A stretch of 64,000 nucleotides of DNA from positions 62,001 through 126,000 of the forward strand of contig JAGEMR010000087.1 in assembly GCA_021030915.1 (NCBI GenBank), given 5' to 3'. This DNA is from Astrothelium macrocarpum. Lineage: Eukaryota; Ascomycota; Dothideomycetes; Trypetheliales; Trypetheliaceae. Under the pieces are notes generated by a model. That model had not been told where the DNA came from and did no database searches. It saw only the letters and a list, made by a program, of their open reading frames with translations. Below are positions 1 through 10,082 of the stretch, piece after piece. How positions within the stretch are numbered: the stretch's first letter is position 1; each line of letters opens with the position of its first letter. Both the position numbers and the translations under genes were made by a program.

Positions 1-1310
1 AAAGGAAGCTTCAGAATTCGACGCCATTGGTATGATAAAGAAAGATACTTTATAGAAGAAAAGAGTTTTCAGTTGGAAAATCAGACGGAAGCTGAATAAT
101 TATGAATTATTCATTTATATTTATTCACTTATGAATTTGCTGAATTATTCATAACTTATGAATGTAGAATAATTTTTAAGATCCCTGATCAATACGGTCA
201 ACGCCGACCAATGCAGGCTTTCACCTTGCGTGCTCGGCGTGACAAATCCTTTCAGCCGGGCCTTGATCCCTTGGTTATCCTCCTCCTGAGCGTTAATCAT
301 ACGATCAATTCAGTCATATTATACTGAACCAAGCAGCTAAACGATGTGTTAGTCTATCCCCAGCAGTTACGCTATGTTTAAAGTTTTCTACTTAGTATTG
401 TTAGTTGAAACTATGTGTAATGACCAATCAACTCTCTGACTTAGATATAGCACAGTAAGCATTGTTGTTCCCCCCAAACCACTCGCTTGGGTGCGGTCTT
501 CATCTAAACCGCACCAACCATCGACGATGGTGTACACTGAAAGGGATGGGATTAGTAAGCAGCGGGCTCAAAAAGGACGTGGGGTAATCGGGGCTCCGCA
601 ACTTTTTCACCAACCAAGCAGAATTTTCTAATCCACTAGACCTCCTCTTGGTCTGGGTATTTGCTTTTGGTGGCTGCGCCTATCTCGGAACGGGCCACCT
701 CGGCCGGCCAAAGAATTTACCGCTTGCGGGAGCGTGGCACTCGTGGGTACGAGCATGGATATGGGCATGGGTGCGAAGTTGTCGGATTTCCCTCCATCTC
801 ATCTATGGACCTCGTACTGTTGATAATAATGCAGGGGGGTGCCTTTCTACTGTGTCCGTTGGATATGCTCCACAAATGAGCCTATATTGCTTTTTTGACA
901 GATATCCAGCGAATGAGAGGGCTGGAGAATGCCCCCTGCTGATCTTGGTGTCATTTCGTCGATTCTCATGGGGGTTTGGCTAGCAGCATATTCAGCTTTG
1001 AATGCGGCGTCGTCAATGATGTCGTAGTCATCGGGCTTTGCTCAAAATTAGAGGCATAAAGTAGCCGTTCCAAAAAAAGATGAGCGATTTCCAGCGCCAT
1101 GGATCCTGCAAGGGTAGTGATCATGATTACGGCTAGTGGTATAGTTGAGCGGAGCGACGGAAGAGGATGCTTCGAGATCACAAAAGTGATGCCTTTTTCT
1201 GTCATGTCTTTCCTCAGCTCACGCAAAGAACAGTTGGAATTCGACAGTTGACTCTCTCATTCTAGAAAATATTAGCCCCTCGGGCTTGCAGCCGAATCCT
1301 TCGATCAGAG
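1..1310. other. AT-rich gene-poor region
   Basis: No gene is supported here. The first 180 bp are very AT-rich, with repeated ATTATTCAT/TTATGAAT words. Two small adjacent inverted repeats lie at 490-515 (8-bp arms GGTGCGGT/ACCGCACC, 10-nt loop) and 518-530 (CCATCG/CGATGG). The short open frames between 640 and 1230 have no recognisable motif and no coding periodicity I can see. This could be a degraded mobile element or subtelomere-like DNA, but nothing proves it. Confidence 0.5.
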
Positions 1311-2665
1311 ATGTCAGAATCCAGCGGCAATGAGACACAAAAGCTCATCAACCTCACAATAGCCACTACCATATTGGCGATGTTATGTGTGGCTTTGCGT
1401 ATAATTACGCGCTCTTGTGTGAGGAACAATTTTGGATGGGACGACGTTTTCCTCATCTTGGCAATGGTATTGCAAAGTGCACCAGAGCTCCTACTGGAAA
1501 GAGCTTCAACTGATACCATTGTAGATCTCCGGAATTATAGGAATGGGGTTTCACATTCCAGAATACGAGTACGGCGTTGGACGGCACCAGAATACACTTA
1601 CTAAACATCAAATCATAGAGGCACTCAAATACAATTATCTTGCGCAGGTTATTAACCAGATCTGTACATGCTTTATCAAAATATCCGTGTGCATATTGCT
1701 GTTGCGAGTCGTCTCTCAGACTCGCCGAAAAGCAGCCAAAATTATACTGGGAACACTCATCGGGTTCATGGTCGTGATCACTATACTGAGTCTCATTGTT
1801 ATCTTCGTGCAATGCAGACCGTTTGAGAAGCTATGGGATAAGGATCATGAAGGTACATGTTGGAAAGTCTCAATAACAATAAGCATGGGTTATGCCCAAG
1901 GAGGTGAGTGTATATGGTTAACGTTGTTTACTGAACTTGGAGCTGACATTGTCCAGCTGTGGCGGTCTTTACGGATCTATGCTGTGTTTTTCTACCCATC
2001 TCTATACTATGGGATCTGCAAATGAGTACCAAAAGAAAGTTGTGCCTGAGTGTGCTTTTAAGCCTAGGTTTATTGTCAGTCGCTGCCAAAGCTCCTACGA
2101 AAGGCCTTCGTAGACTGACTCAGACTGTCCAGTGCTACTATATGCTGCTTAGTGCGAGTCATATTATTGAAAGAATTAAGTGCAAGTGATTATACTTGTG
2201 AGTGAATCCCAGGCCTTCTACCTGAAAAATGACTGATCAGATTAGGGGACATTAGGACTATTACAGAATGGTCGATGTAAGTTCTGTTGACTTGCGAACT
2301 TAAATGGCCCTCATTGAGCTTATCATTATTTTAGCCTAGAGCAAAATGTTGGAATTATCGTTGCTGCCATATCTCCACTACGGCCTCTAGTTGTAATTGT
2401 GGCTCGCAAAATTGGTCTCACCAAGCGCCAAATTTCAGTCTTTCAGGATATTTCTGACAGTAGTGGGACCAACCCCGATGACGAAATGGCAAGCAACAAG
2501 AGTCTTGTCCAGATGACCAACTTTGACATTCGGAAGACGACTAATGTGATCATCGATCAGACGCAAGGGCTTGCAAGTGGAGAATTAATCCAGAAATCTC
2601 CATTCACTGGAGAAACGGAGACGGAGACTCAGATCTTTAGCGGAAACCATGGTTCAAAGAACTAG
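1311..2665 (+). pseudogene. SAT4/PTH11-type rhodopsin-domain membrane protein, apparently decayed
   Basis: Remains of a fungal rhodopsin-domain (SAT4 family) seven-helix protein, a family of plasma-membrane proteins that includes PTH11-like receptors. Well-preserved pieces: 1311-1466 (first helix, then the family-typical FGWDDVFLILAM), intron 1467-1524, 1525-1903 (GMGFHIPEYEYGVG, then two helices), intron 1904-1956, 1957 onward (DLCCVFLPISILWDLQM), then 2240-2276 joined over intron 2277-2334 to 2335-2665 (EWSILEQNVGIIVAAI, SPLRPL and a polar tail). Between about 2070 and 2240 I find no combination of frame and splice sites that joins the halves: the frame drifts off the family pattern after SVAAK and stops follow in every frame. 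I infer a disrupted gene, but an unusual intron or sequence error there cannot be excluded. Neighbouring genes are intact. Confidence 0.55.
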
Positions 2666-2851
2666 AGTCTGATGGGCAAATTAAGCGTTATGCACAATAT
2701 TCTCCCAAAAAATCAAACCTCGTCGCTAAAAAGCCAGAACCACCAAGGTGTGGTTCCGGTATTCGATACGATTGATCAGTATGTGATGACATGGCAATAA
2801 GCCTCGCCGCACGGTGCTTTCGTTTCCTCATGCCGCTGGGTAGTCGGAATG

Positions 2852-3965
2852 TCACTCCAGCGGAATACGACCCTTCTCCAGAACTTCGAACATCGGCTTC
2901 CCGCTAAACCATCCGGCGTTCTATCTCTATTAGTCACGGAAAATGCAAATGGATATAGATTGCGCATTTACCGGCCCCCCCAAGAGTGCGTGTGTGTATT
3001 CGGCATCCTCAGGATCAATTTTAACAGTTTGGCCTCCTGCCCCTTCAACTGCCGCGTCGGCCATCAACTGCGTGTGACAACACTTATCCAAACTCACAAA
3101 CCAAAATACCGCGGCCTCCACCGTTTGCCCAACAGTGAGTAGACCGTGATTCTGTAGCAAAACTGCTTTTTTTGATCCAAGGCAAGAGGCAATAGACCTA
3201 CCTTCATCTGCAGCGAGAACAACCCTCTGGGTTGATGAATAAAGGGCGCAATCCTGTGTGGCGTCTGGTATTAGCCCTGGAGTCAAGTCCGACCAAGATT
3301 CAATGGAGAGATGCCCCACATTCAGAAATACGCAGGAGTCTTGAGTAAGAAGATCTAATGGTTTGCCTAGTGCGCAAAACGTACGTCCATATTGGCTATG
3401 GCTATGAGCTGCACAGATGACATCGGGACGAATTTTGTGAACTGTGTGATAAGGCGTTCATTACAGATCCTCGGGGAGGCAGACCATGAACTAACTCGCC
3501 GAATGTATAAGAAAAGCTGCCGTATTCAGCAACCTAACAGGGCCTCCGTCAAGGACTTTGCCATCGTAGTCAACCTGGATCAAGTCTGAACTTGTCATAT
3601 GAGCAAAATGGACCCCAAGAGGGTTGACCCAGAAAGTTGCTGGCTCAACTGGATCCTGGGAACATTAAAAATCTGCAGACCTGGAATCTAGCTTTGAGGC
3701 ATCATACTCGACAAGTAATGTGGCCGGTGATGCCTTCATCGTATCCTCGTATTGCAAAGATGCGGAACGCTGCTGCTAGACGTCTCTTTAGATGTATACG
3801 CTCTTCAAACTTGTCTTCAAAGCTAGGAGGTCCTGGAAAACGGCCAGCACGAGGCTTTGGCTTTGCATTCGACTTTGCGAGCTCTATTGGATCATCGCTG
3901 GAGACGTGAGCCGTACCAGAACCACTCTCGGCATTGCCAATGGAAGTAGAATTCTCTGAAGGCAT
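2852..3965 (-). CDS. class II aldolase/adducin domain protein
   Basis: Four exons: 3708-3965, 3496-3655, 2972-3441, 2852-2920; predicted 318 aa, cytosolic. The spliced product has the continuous family pattern: an N-terminal low-complexity head; the segment PGPPSFEDKFEERIHLKRRL; GHITCRDPVEPATFWVNP (with the 3656-3707 intron removed); IHSAIHKIRPDVICAAHSHS (metal-site histidines); LLQNHGLLTVG; and the closing NAGWFSGKPMFEVLEKGRI. All introns are GT-AG and keep frame. An open frame continues upstream to 3989, but its first codon is GTG, so I start at ATG 3965. Members bind a divalent metal and act as aldolases or epimerases on sugar phosphates, but fungal members like this one usually have no known substrate. 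It lies next to a P450 and a dehalogenase; a shared pathway is only a guess. Confidence 0.85.
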
Positions 3966-4619
3966 TTGAGTAGTAGATGGATTGATCACGGCGCTTTGCT
4001 ATGGACGGATAAGGACATACCTTAGCATCGCTTGCTTTTACTCTACCAGGAACGACCCTGCAAAAAGCAATGATGATCGAATTGATCGGTGGGGACGCTC
4101 CAGCCGTAGAACCACCATTTAGGGGAGGATCATGAGGTATTGCAGGCTCGTGCAGTGCATAGAGGCATGGAAAAGGGTAATGACTACATGCGTGACAATG
4201 TGCATATTCACGGATGCACTCTGCCGCGAGACTGAAGTTTCCTCGTGCAATCATGTCGGCAGATGGCGCTAAGTACACAACAGTCTCAACAAAAACAGAC
4301 TCATCTTATCCCGTTCCCTCCTAGCGGTACCTTGACAAGCGGTATCGCTTAAATATCGTTATTACGAGGCTAGAGCTTTTGTTGAATTGATACGCTAACA
4401 GGTAAATTGACCCTACCCCAGTGACGAGGGGCGACATTGGCGAGCCCACATAGACAAGAGCGTTCATTAGTCTAAAAATTGTACCTCTGACTTTGGAAGA
4501 CTGATGAAGGGATTGGTGGAACTTGTTAGGCTGTGACTCCCTGCGAGTCAATCTCATGCCTCTCTACTAAATCGAGTCGCGCCTACCTCATCCTCTGATC
4601 AAATCTGTAATCAACATCT
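3966..4619. other. intergenic region between divergent genes
   Basis: This is the promoter region shared by the aldolase-like gene (minus) and the P450 (plus). Minus-strand open frames at 4321-4557 and ending near 4020 (the latter running up to 4278) have no recognisable domain. The second ends close to a good GTATGT donor, so a 5' untranslated exon of the aldolase-like gene is possible. I see no repeat or RNA gene. Confidence 0.45.
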
Positions 4620-6537
4620 ATGATGAAAAGCCTTCAAGATGATGCCCTAGATTACCTCTGGTCACATTGGTGGCTTGTTTTTCTTGTTGTTTTTCTATTG
4701 AAACTATTCTTGACACGTTACCAACATGGCCTTTGTCAAGTTCCCGGTCCTTGGCTCGCCAGTATTTCGAGCATATGGAAAATCTATCATACCTGGATCC
4801 AGGACATGCCACAGACTGGCTTGCATTTGCACAAGCGCCATGGACCCATGGTCAGAATAGGACCAAATCATGTTTCGATCGCTGATCCAGGTGCTGTAAA
4901 AATCGTCCACGGCGCCGGCAGCAAGTTCACCAAAGTTACAAGCTCTACTCTTACATAGAAAGCGAAACTTCACTAAGGCAGACCATAGACTAAATTCTAC
5001 GGCATTGCTCAGCCCTACCATAATGGCGAAGTGTTACACAATCTCTTCTCAACTTCGGATATTGACGTTCATGCATCGCTCAAACGAAGAGTCTCGCAAG
5101 CCTTCTCAATGAAATCTCTTCTGGCATGCGAAGCTTGCGTTGATAGATGCATAGTGGATTTCATGGCCCGTGTAACCGAAATGTCGGGCGGAAGGAATGA
5201 GGCAATCGATACAAGCGCTTGGTTGCAATACTTTGCATTTGACGCTCTTGGTGAGATAAACTTTTCTGCAAGATTCGGGCACTTGGAGGCTGGAAAAGAC
5301 GTCAATGGCATGATCAGACTTACAGATCTCGTGATGGGATATGTTTCTCTTGTGAGCCCAATCAGAGCGTCACTGGCATGAATACACCCTGACAAGCATC
5401 CAGATTGGTCAGGCTCCATATCTGGATTTTATGCCTATCCGTGTGATTGTGATGTGGATTTTGAGCTTTATGATTAGACTGCCCGAAAAGACGGACCGCG
5501 AGGACAAGCCAGAAAGCATTGTGCAGGTACCAGTCATCGATCAATCGTAGTTGTTAAATGACCAAGAGAATCACTAAACGCGGAATCCAGTTCGCCATGA
5601 AAAATATCGAGCAACGCGAGAAGACTAGCGGAGAGTCCAAGGATCTTCTAAGTTCTCTGCAAAGGATACAAAATGAAACTCCGGGAATCCTGAGCCCACG
5701 AGAGATTCTTGCTGTGACTGCATTCAATATGTAAGATTCCAAGTATAATAGAGAACTTCAAGTAATTGCTATGCAGCATAGCGGCGCACGATACGCAGTC
5801 CATCGTCCTCAGAGCGATACTTTATCACCTTTGTCGCAATAACGAAGCCCGTGAAAAGCTTGTCACTGAGATTGACAGAGCGGATCTGGCGGGAGCGTTG
5901 TCCAAGCCGGCCAAATACGAAGAAGCTGTTAGTTTGCCTTATCTGTGAGTAGAGAAATCCGAGCAAGAGTGCAAATACGAGACTGGTATGATGACGCGTT
6001 ATCAAGATCTGCAGTCATAATGGAAGGACTCCGAATCCATCCAGTAACTGGCCTGATCCTGGAACGCTATATCCCGCCAGGAGGTGTAAACCTGTGCGGC
6101 GTGCACTTCTCTGAGGGCACGATCGTTGGTATGAACACCTGGGCTCTACATTACAATAGTGAGGTTTTTGGTCCAGATGTTGAAAAATTCTCACCAGACC
6201 GGTGGATTGAGAATGACGAAGCCACGATAAAAAAGATGAAGCGTAACCTCTATGCGGTCAGTCTCACTAGTATTCGTATTTGCCCCCATCAGTCTGTTGC
6301 GTTGCTTCAACCCGCTAACATCCGTTGATAATACAGTTCGGCCACGGAGCGCGATCATGTATCGGCCAGAATATGGCCCTGATACAAATGTTCAAACTTG
6401 TAGCAGAAATATACCGCCGTTTTAATGTCAGTTTGGCGGAACCGGAAAGAGCATGGAAGGTAGGAGGCGGCTGGATTACCAAACAGACGCAGATGGACAT
6501 GATCTTTCGCGAGAGAAAGACTGGACAGAACTCATAG
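4620..6537 (+). CDS. cytochrome P450 monooxygenase
   Basis: Seven exons (4620-4934, 4989-5351, 5404-5526, 5591-5730, 5777-5944, 6007-6256, 6337-6537) join in frame to 519 aa, the normal length of a fungal microsomal P450. There is an N-terminal membrane anchor (about residues 14-33, WWLVFLVVFLLKLFL), a proline hinge (VPGPW), an I-helix with AAHDTQ (316-321), the K-helix ExxR (E376-R379), a FSPDRW segment and the haem loop FGHGARSCIG with Cys461. It resembles the pisatin-demethylase-like fungal P450s and would use NADPH-P450 reductase at the ER. The I-helix departs from the usual [AG]Gx[DE]T[TS]: Ala replaces Gly and Gln replaces the second Thr/Ser, while Asp319 and Thr320 remain. The substrate cannot be deduced. 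All six introns are GT-AG and no stop interrupts the spliced frame, so the gene looks functional although it sits beside a decayed gene. Confidence 0.9.
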
Positions 6538-6718
6538 GAGGGGTGGGGCATGTTCTCAACCGTGAGGACGATGAAAAAGCTGACTCGCCATGGAAGAACT
6601 ACCACTTGGTTTCATTTCCATATCAGATCTGCCACAAATCTCCCAACAACAGCAACTCCGCAACCCCTACCCTAACACAGCACAGCACAACAAGCAATCT
6701 TTCACCCCCCTCCCCACC

Positions 6719-7574
6719 CTACCTCTTCGTCCCCCTCACCCTCCCAACCCACCCGACCCACCTCTCCACCTCGCCCCTCCTCTCCGCCCAAATCCCCTCC
6801 ACACTCCGCGCCCAGCTACTCCGCGCCAACTCCTCGTTCCCGGCCAGCCCGTGCACAAAGGTATGGCACGCGCGACACAGATACGCGAGCTTCGTCGCGG
6901 GCTCCTCCGCGCTGCACCACCCGCGCTTCACGGCTTTCGCGGCGTGCGATCGCGGGATCAGGTGGTGGATGGTCAGCGGCAGCTGTGTGCGCGCGCAGAG
7001 CTCGCAGGCTGAGGGCCGAGAGGGCGCCGTGGCCGGTGGTGGTGGGGAGAGGGTGTGCGTGAGGTAGGTGGTTAGAAGCGGGTGCAGGAAGTGTGTTGGG
7101 TCTGGGGGTGTGCTGGGTGGGAGGAGGGTGTAGGCGGTGAGGGAGTCGGTGATGGTGGGTGGGAGAGTGGTGGTTAGGGTGTCGAGCGTGGAGGGGGTGG
7201 TATAGTGGTCGAGAAGGGAGGTGGGGTTGTTGGGCTGAGAAGTGGAATGCGAGAGCGTGCGGAAGGTTGGGGGGAGGGAGGTGAAGATTTCCGTGGCAAG
7301 GTACTGGCGTGGAGTATGTCAGTGCCTATGTGTGAATGATGCGGACACAGTGAAGACGAATACATACGTCGATGAAGTCTGCTAGTTCTTCTGCATCGTC
7401 GACTTCATTCTCCTCGGCCGGCTGCTCGATTGATTTGGTCTCATTCTTCCTGCCCTTCGCAGCACGTCTCCGCTCAGGCCGTTTTGGAGTAGCAAGTCTT
7501 TGGATTACGGCAATTGAGAGATAGTCTCGAAATGCTTCGTAATTGGCTTCCTCGGTATCATTCTCGAAACTCAT
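6719..7574 (-). CDS. HNH-like zinc-binding protein
   Basis: Two exons (7368-7574, 6719-7303; intron 7304-7367, GTATGT...CAG) encode 263 aa. The N-terminal third is acidic and basic (a KRPERRRAAKGRKNE stretch), the middle is Thr/Pro/Leu-rich, and the C-terminal third has an HNH-type metal site: CELCARTQLPLTIHHLIPR, then LCRACHTFVH. These CxxC-HH-CxxCH elements match an HNH ββα-metal fold with a structural zinc, as in small nuclease-like proteins of unknown role common in ascomycetes. The second exon is extremely GC-biased, C-rich then G-rich in the sense direction. It converges with the P450 gene 181 bp away. Whether it cuts DNA is unknown. Confidence 0.75.
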
Positions 7575-7798
7575 GGGTTGCCTGCGTCATGGAGAGGAAT
7601 GGAGTAGCGTCAATGCTGGATTGAAAGGATCGATCGTGGGAATTGTGGGGAAAAGCTTTGGAGATTGGAGACCTCCCGTCTTACATCATGGGTACAAAAT
7701 TAGAGAACATGGCGTAATAAAACCTAAGGGGCCACTAAGGTAGCGAAACCTTGATTCAAAGAAGCTGGTATCACTATGATCTGAGCTCAAACTACAAA

Positions 7799-8588
7799 AT
7801 GTCTAACAGTCAAAATATTGTAGTTGCCTTTGATCTTTACGGCACGTTGTTGTCAACAGAATCAATAGCCAAGAAGCTAGCAGAGCATTTCGGTGACGAG
7901 CAAGCCAATGTAATTGCCAAGGCATGGCGGAAACATCAACTGGAATATACCTGGCGTCTGAACAGCATGTGTAAGCTCATAGATCCAGCATCTTGCATCA
8001 GTGGGTATCAATGACATGAATATAGACCAATTTGAGCCTTTCTCTCAAATTACTCATCGCTCGCTCAAAAATGCCCTCAGCGAATCGAAGGTTGCTCTGG
8101 ACGGAAATGCTCAGAATGAACTCATGCAAGCTTATGATTCTCTTTCAGCCTTCCCAGACGTCAAGCCAGCTCTGACGGCTCTCGCCGGTATACCAGACAT
8201 AACAGCTGTCGTTTTTTCCAATGGCACACAGTCCATGGTTTCAAATTCTGTCAATCACTCTCCAGATTTATCTCCTCACGCTACTGTCTTCCACGAGATT
8301 GTGGTTGTTGAGGAATGCAAAAAGTTCAAACCCGCACCCGAAGTGTATGAGATGCTGGGGAACAAGATGGGGAAGAGCAAAGAAAACTTGAGTGAAATGT
8401 GGTTGATCAGTTCAAACCCGTTTGACGTTGTTGGAGCAAGGTCTGTGGGAATGCAAGCTGCATGGGTAGATAGGGCTGGAAACGGATGGCAGGATGAACT
8501 AATTGATGGGAACAGGGGAAGACCAACCGCTATTGTAAGAGGGTTAGGCGACGTAGTAGATGTGGTCAAGCAACATGCAGGTAAATAG
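7799..8588 (+). CDS. haloacid dehalogenase, type II (HAD superfamily)
   Basis: Two exons (7799-7970, 8026-8588) encode 244 aa. The spliced protein has all L-2-haloacid dehalogenase signatures: nucleophile motif FDLYGTL with Asp12, SNGTQ (motif II), KFKPAPEVY with the motif III lysine, and the type II hallmark SSNPFDVVGA followed by AAWVDR. Family members hydrolyse short-chain L-2-haloalkanoic acids by a covalent ester on the Asp; fungal homologues may prefer other small acids. ATG 7799 is chosen over an upstream in-frame codon at 7751, whose extra 16 residues do not fit the family. There is no signal peptide, so it is cytosolic. The intron ends in ATAG and keeps the conserved YQFEPF segment. 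Confidence 0.88.
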
Positions 8589-9178
8589 GAGTTATGTCGA
8601 ATTGCATCAATATTGGGACGACCAGAACTTGGCAGAAAAGTAATACAACGCTTCGAGCTACCACAGCTCGTACTCGAGCGGTACGGAGAGAGCCGCGGAT
8701 GTTTTGGGTATCAACACCCTCGGTATGGTCCGCCAGGGCCTTGTGTCTCATTCCACAAGTCCTAGCTTTGGGGCTCATACCATACGATGGGATGTACCGT
8801 CGAGAAAAATTTCTTCATTCTCCACACATATCACGAAGGTGAAGGGTAAGCACGACGGCGAGATTTGATCTTACCTCCAATTTCCCCTCCAAGCTGCCAT
8901 GTTGCAAATGCGGGCAAGCTAGAGTGAATATGAAGGTATGCGAAATGATGTAGAAATCAAGTCGGAGCCAGTGAGAGCAGAATTTAGGTGTGGATATCAC
9001 ACACTAAGCCCAAAACGGACTCAGCTTGGAGTTTTCGCCGTGAGCGTTGTGGGGCACGTGTGTTGTCGCCCAACTCTACAGCCCAATTCTCTGACTCAAC
9101 GTTTTTTGGAAGCCTTTGCTCCTATTTGCTTTCTCAAGAATCCTGCAGCTATTCCGCAGCAGCCAACTTCAATTGACA
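8589..9178. other. intergenic; promoter of the HASPP28-like gene
   Basis: No gene is visible. A CACGTG palindrome at 9055-9060 lies about 120 bp upstream of the next start codon. The short open frames here have no motif. Confidence 0.45.
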
Positions 9179-10082
9179 ATGTCTTCAGCAGTAGCACGAG
9201 GCCGTGGCGGCAAATTCAGAAAACCAAAGCGAGGAGGTAGGCAGGCATACGAATTTAGCGAGGAATCGAGTCACCACTGACCATTTTCCAAGGAGGAAAG
9301 CACTTTAGTCGAAATCTACGACCCCTCGATGCAGATGGTGCCGAGGTCAGCATGTGGGCTGTACGCAATTCCAATTCATTTGTCGAATGGACCCAATCTC
9401 ACATGCATCCCAGGATCCCAAAGACAAGGAAGACGAAGATGATTCCGATGAAGAAGACTCAGAAGAAGAGTCCTCAGACGAATCCGACGAAAACACCATC
9501 CCCAAAAACGCCGCACCCCAAATGAGCCGAGAAGAGCGCAAAGCAGCGCAGCGCGCCAAGAAGGAAGCCGCCATCGCCAAAGCCAAGCAACGCGCTGCGG
9601 CCCCGGGGGACCTCCCTTCCTCCTCCGAAGACTCAGACTCCGCCGACGATGACGACAACGACGACGACGCACCTGCGAACCCAAACCACACCGCCAAAGC
9701 GCGCGCGCAGCTCAACAAGCCCACGCCCTCCTCCGCCAGCGAAGCGCCGGACTCGGCATCGGCCACGGCCGCGGCGAAAAAGGGCGCGGACGCGGCGAAC
9801 CTGTCGCGGCGCGAGCGCGAGGCGCTGCAGGCGCAGCAGGCGCGCCAGCGCTACCAGAAGCTGCACGCCGAGGGCAAGACGGACGAGGCGCGCGCCGACC
9901 TGGAGCGGCTGCGGTTGGTGCGGGAGAGGCGCGAGGCCGAGGCTGCGAGGAAGCAGGCCGAGGCGGAGGAGAGGGCTGAGGCGGAGAAGGAGAGGAAGGA
10001 TGAGGTGGAGGAGAGGGAGCGGAGGATGAGGGAGGCTGCTGCTGGGACGGGGGGGAAGAGGGGGAGGAGGGGGAAGAAGTGA
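9179..10082 (+). CDS. HASPP28/PDAP1-like casein-kinase substrate phosphoprotein
   Basis: Three exons (9179-9236, 9293-9345, 9414-10082) encode 259 aa. The N-terminus is RG-rich (MSSAVARGRGGKFRKPKRGG), followed by RNLRPLDADGAE, a long acidic Ser/Asp/Glu tract (about residues 38-65), Lys/Ala-rich coiled segments, and the diagnostic HASPP28 block RERE...QARQRYQKLHAEGKTDEARADLERL..RERRE. Animal PDAP1 is a heat- and acid-stable casein-kinase-II substrate; the fungal function is not well known. The third exon has a C-rich to G-rich composition switch near 9770-9880. The first two exons are only 58 and 53 nt. Confidence 0.85.

Noticed and set aside
2930..3989. Aldolase-like gene as a pseudogene because its ORFs are split
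   Set aside because: Three GT-AG introns restore an unbroken 318-aa protein with all family motifs.
4620..6537. P450 as a broken gene because no long ORF covers it
   Set aside because: Six introns with matching phases give a full 519-aa protein.
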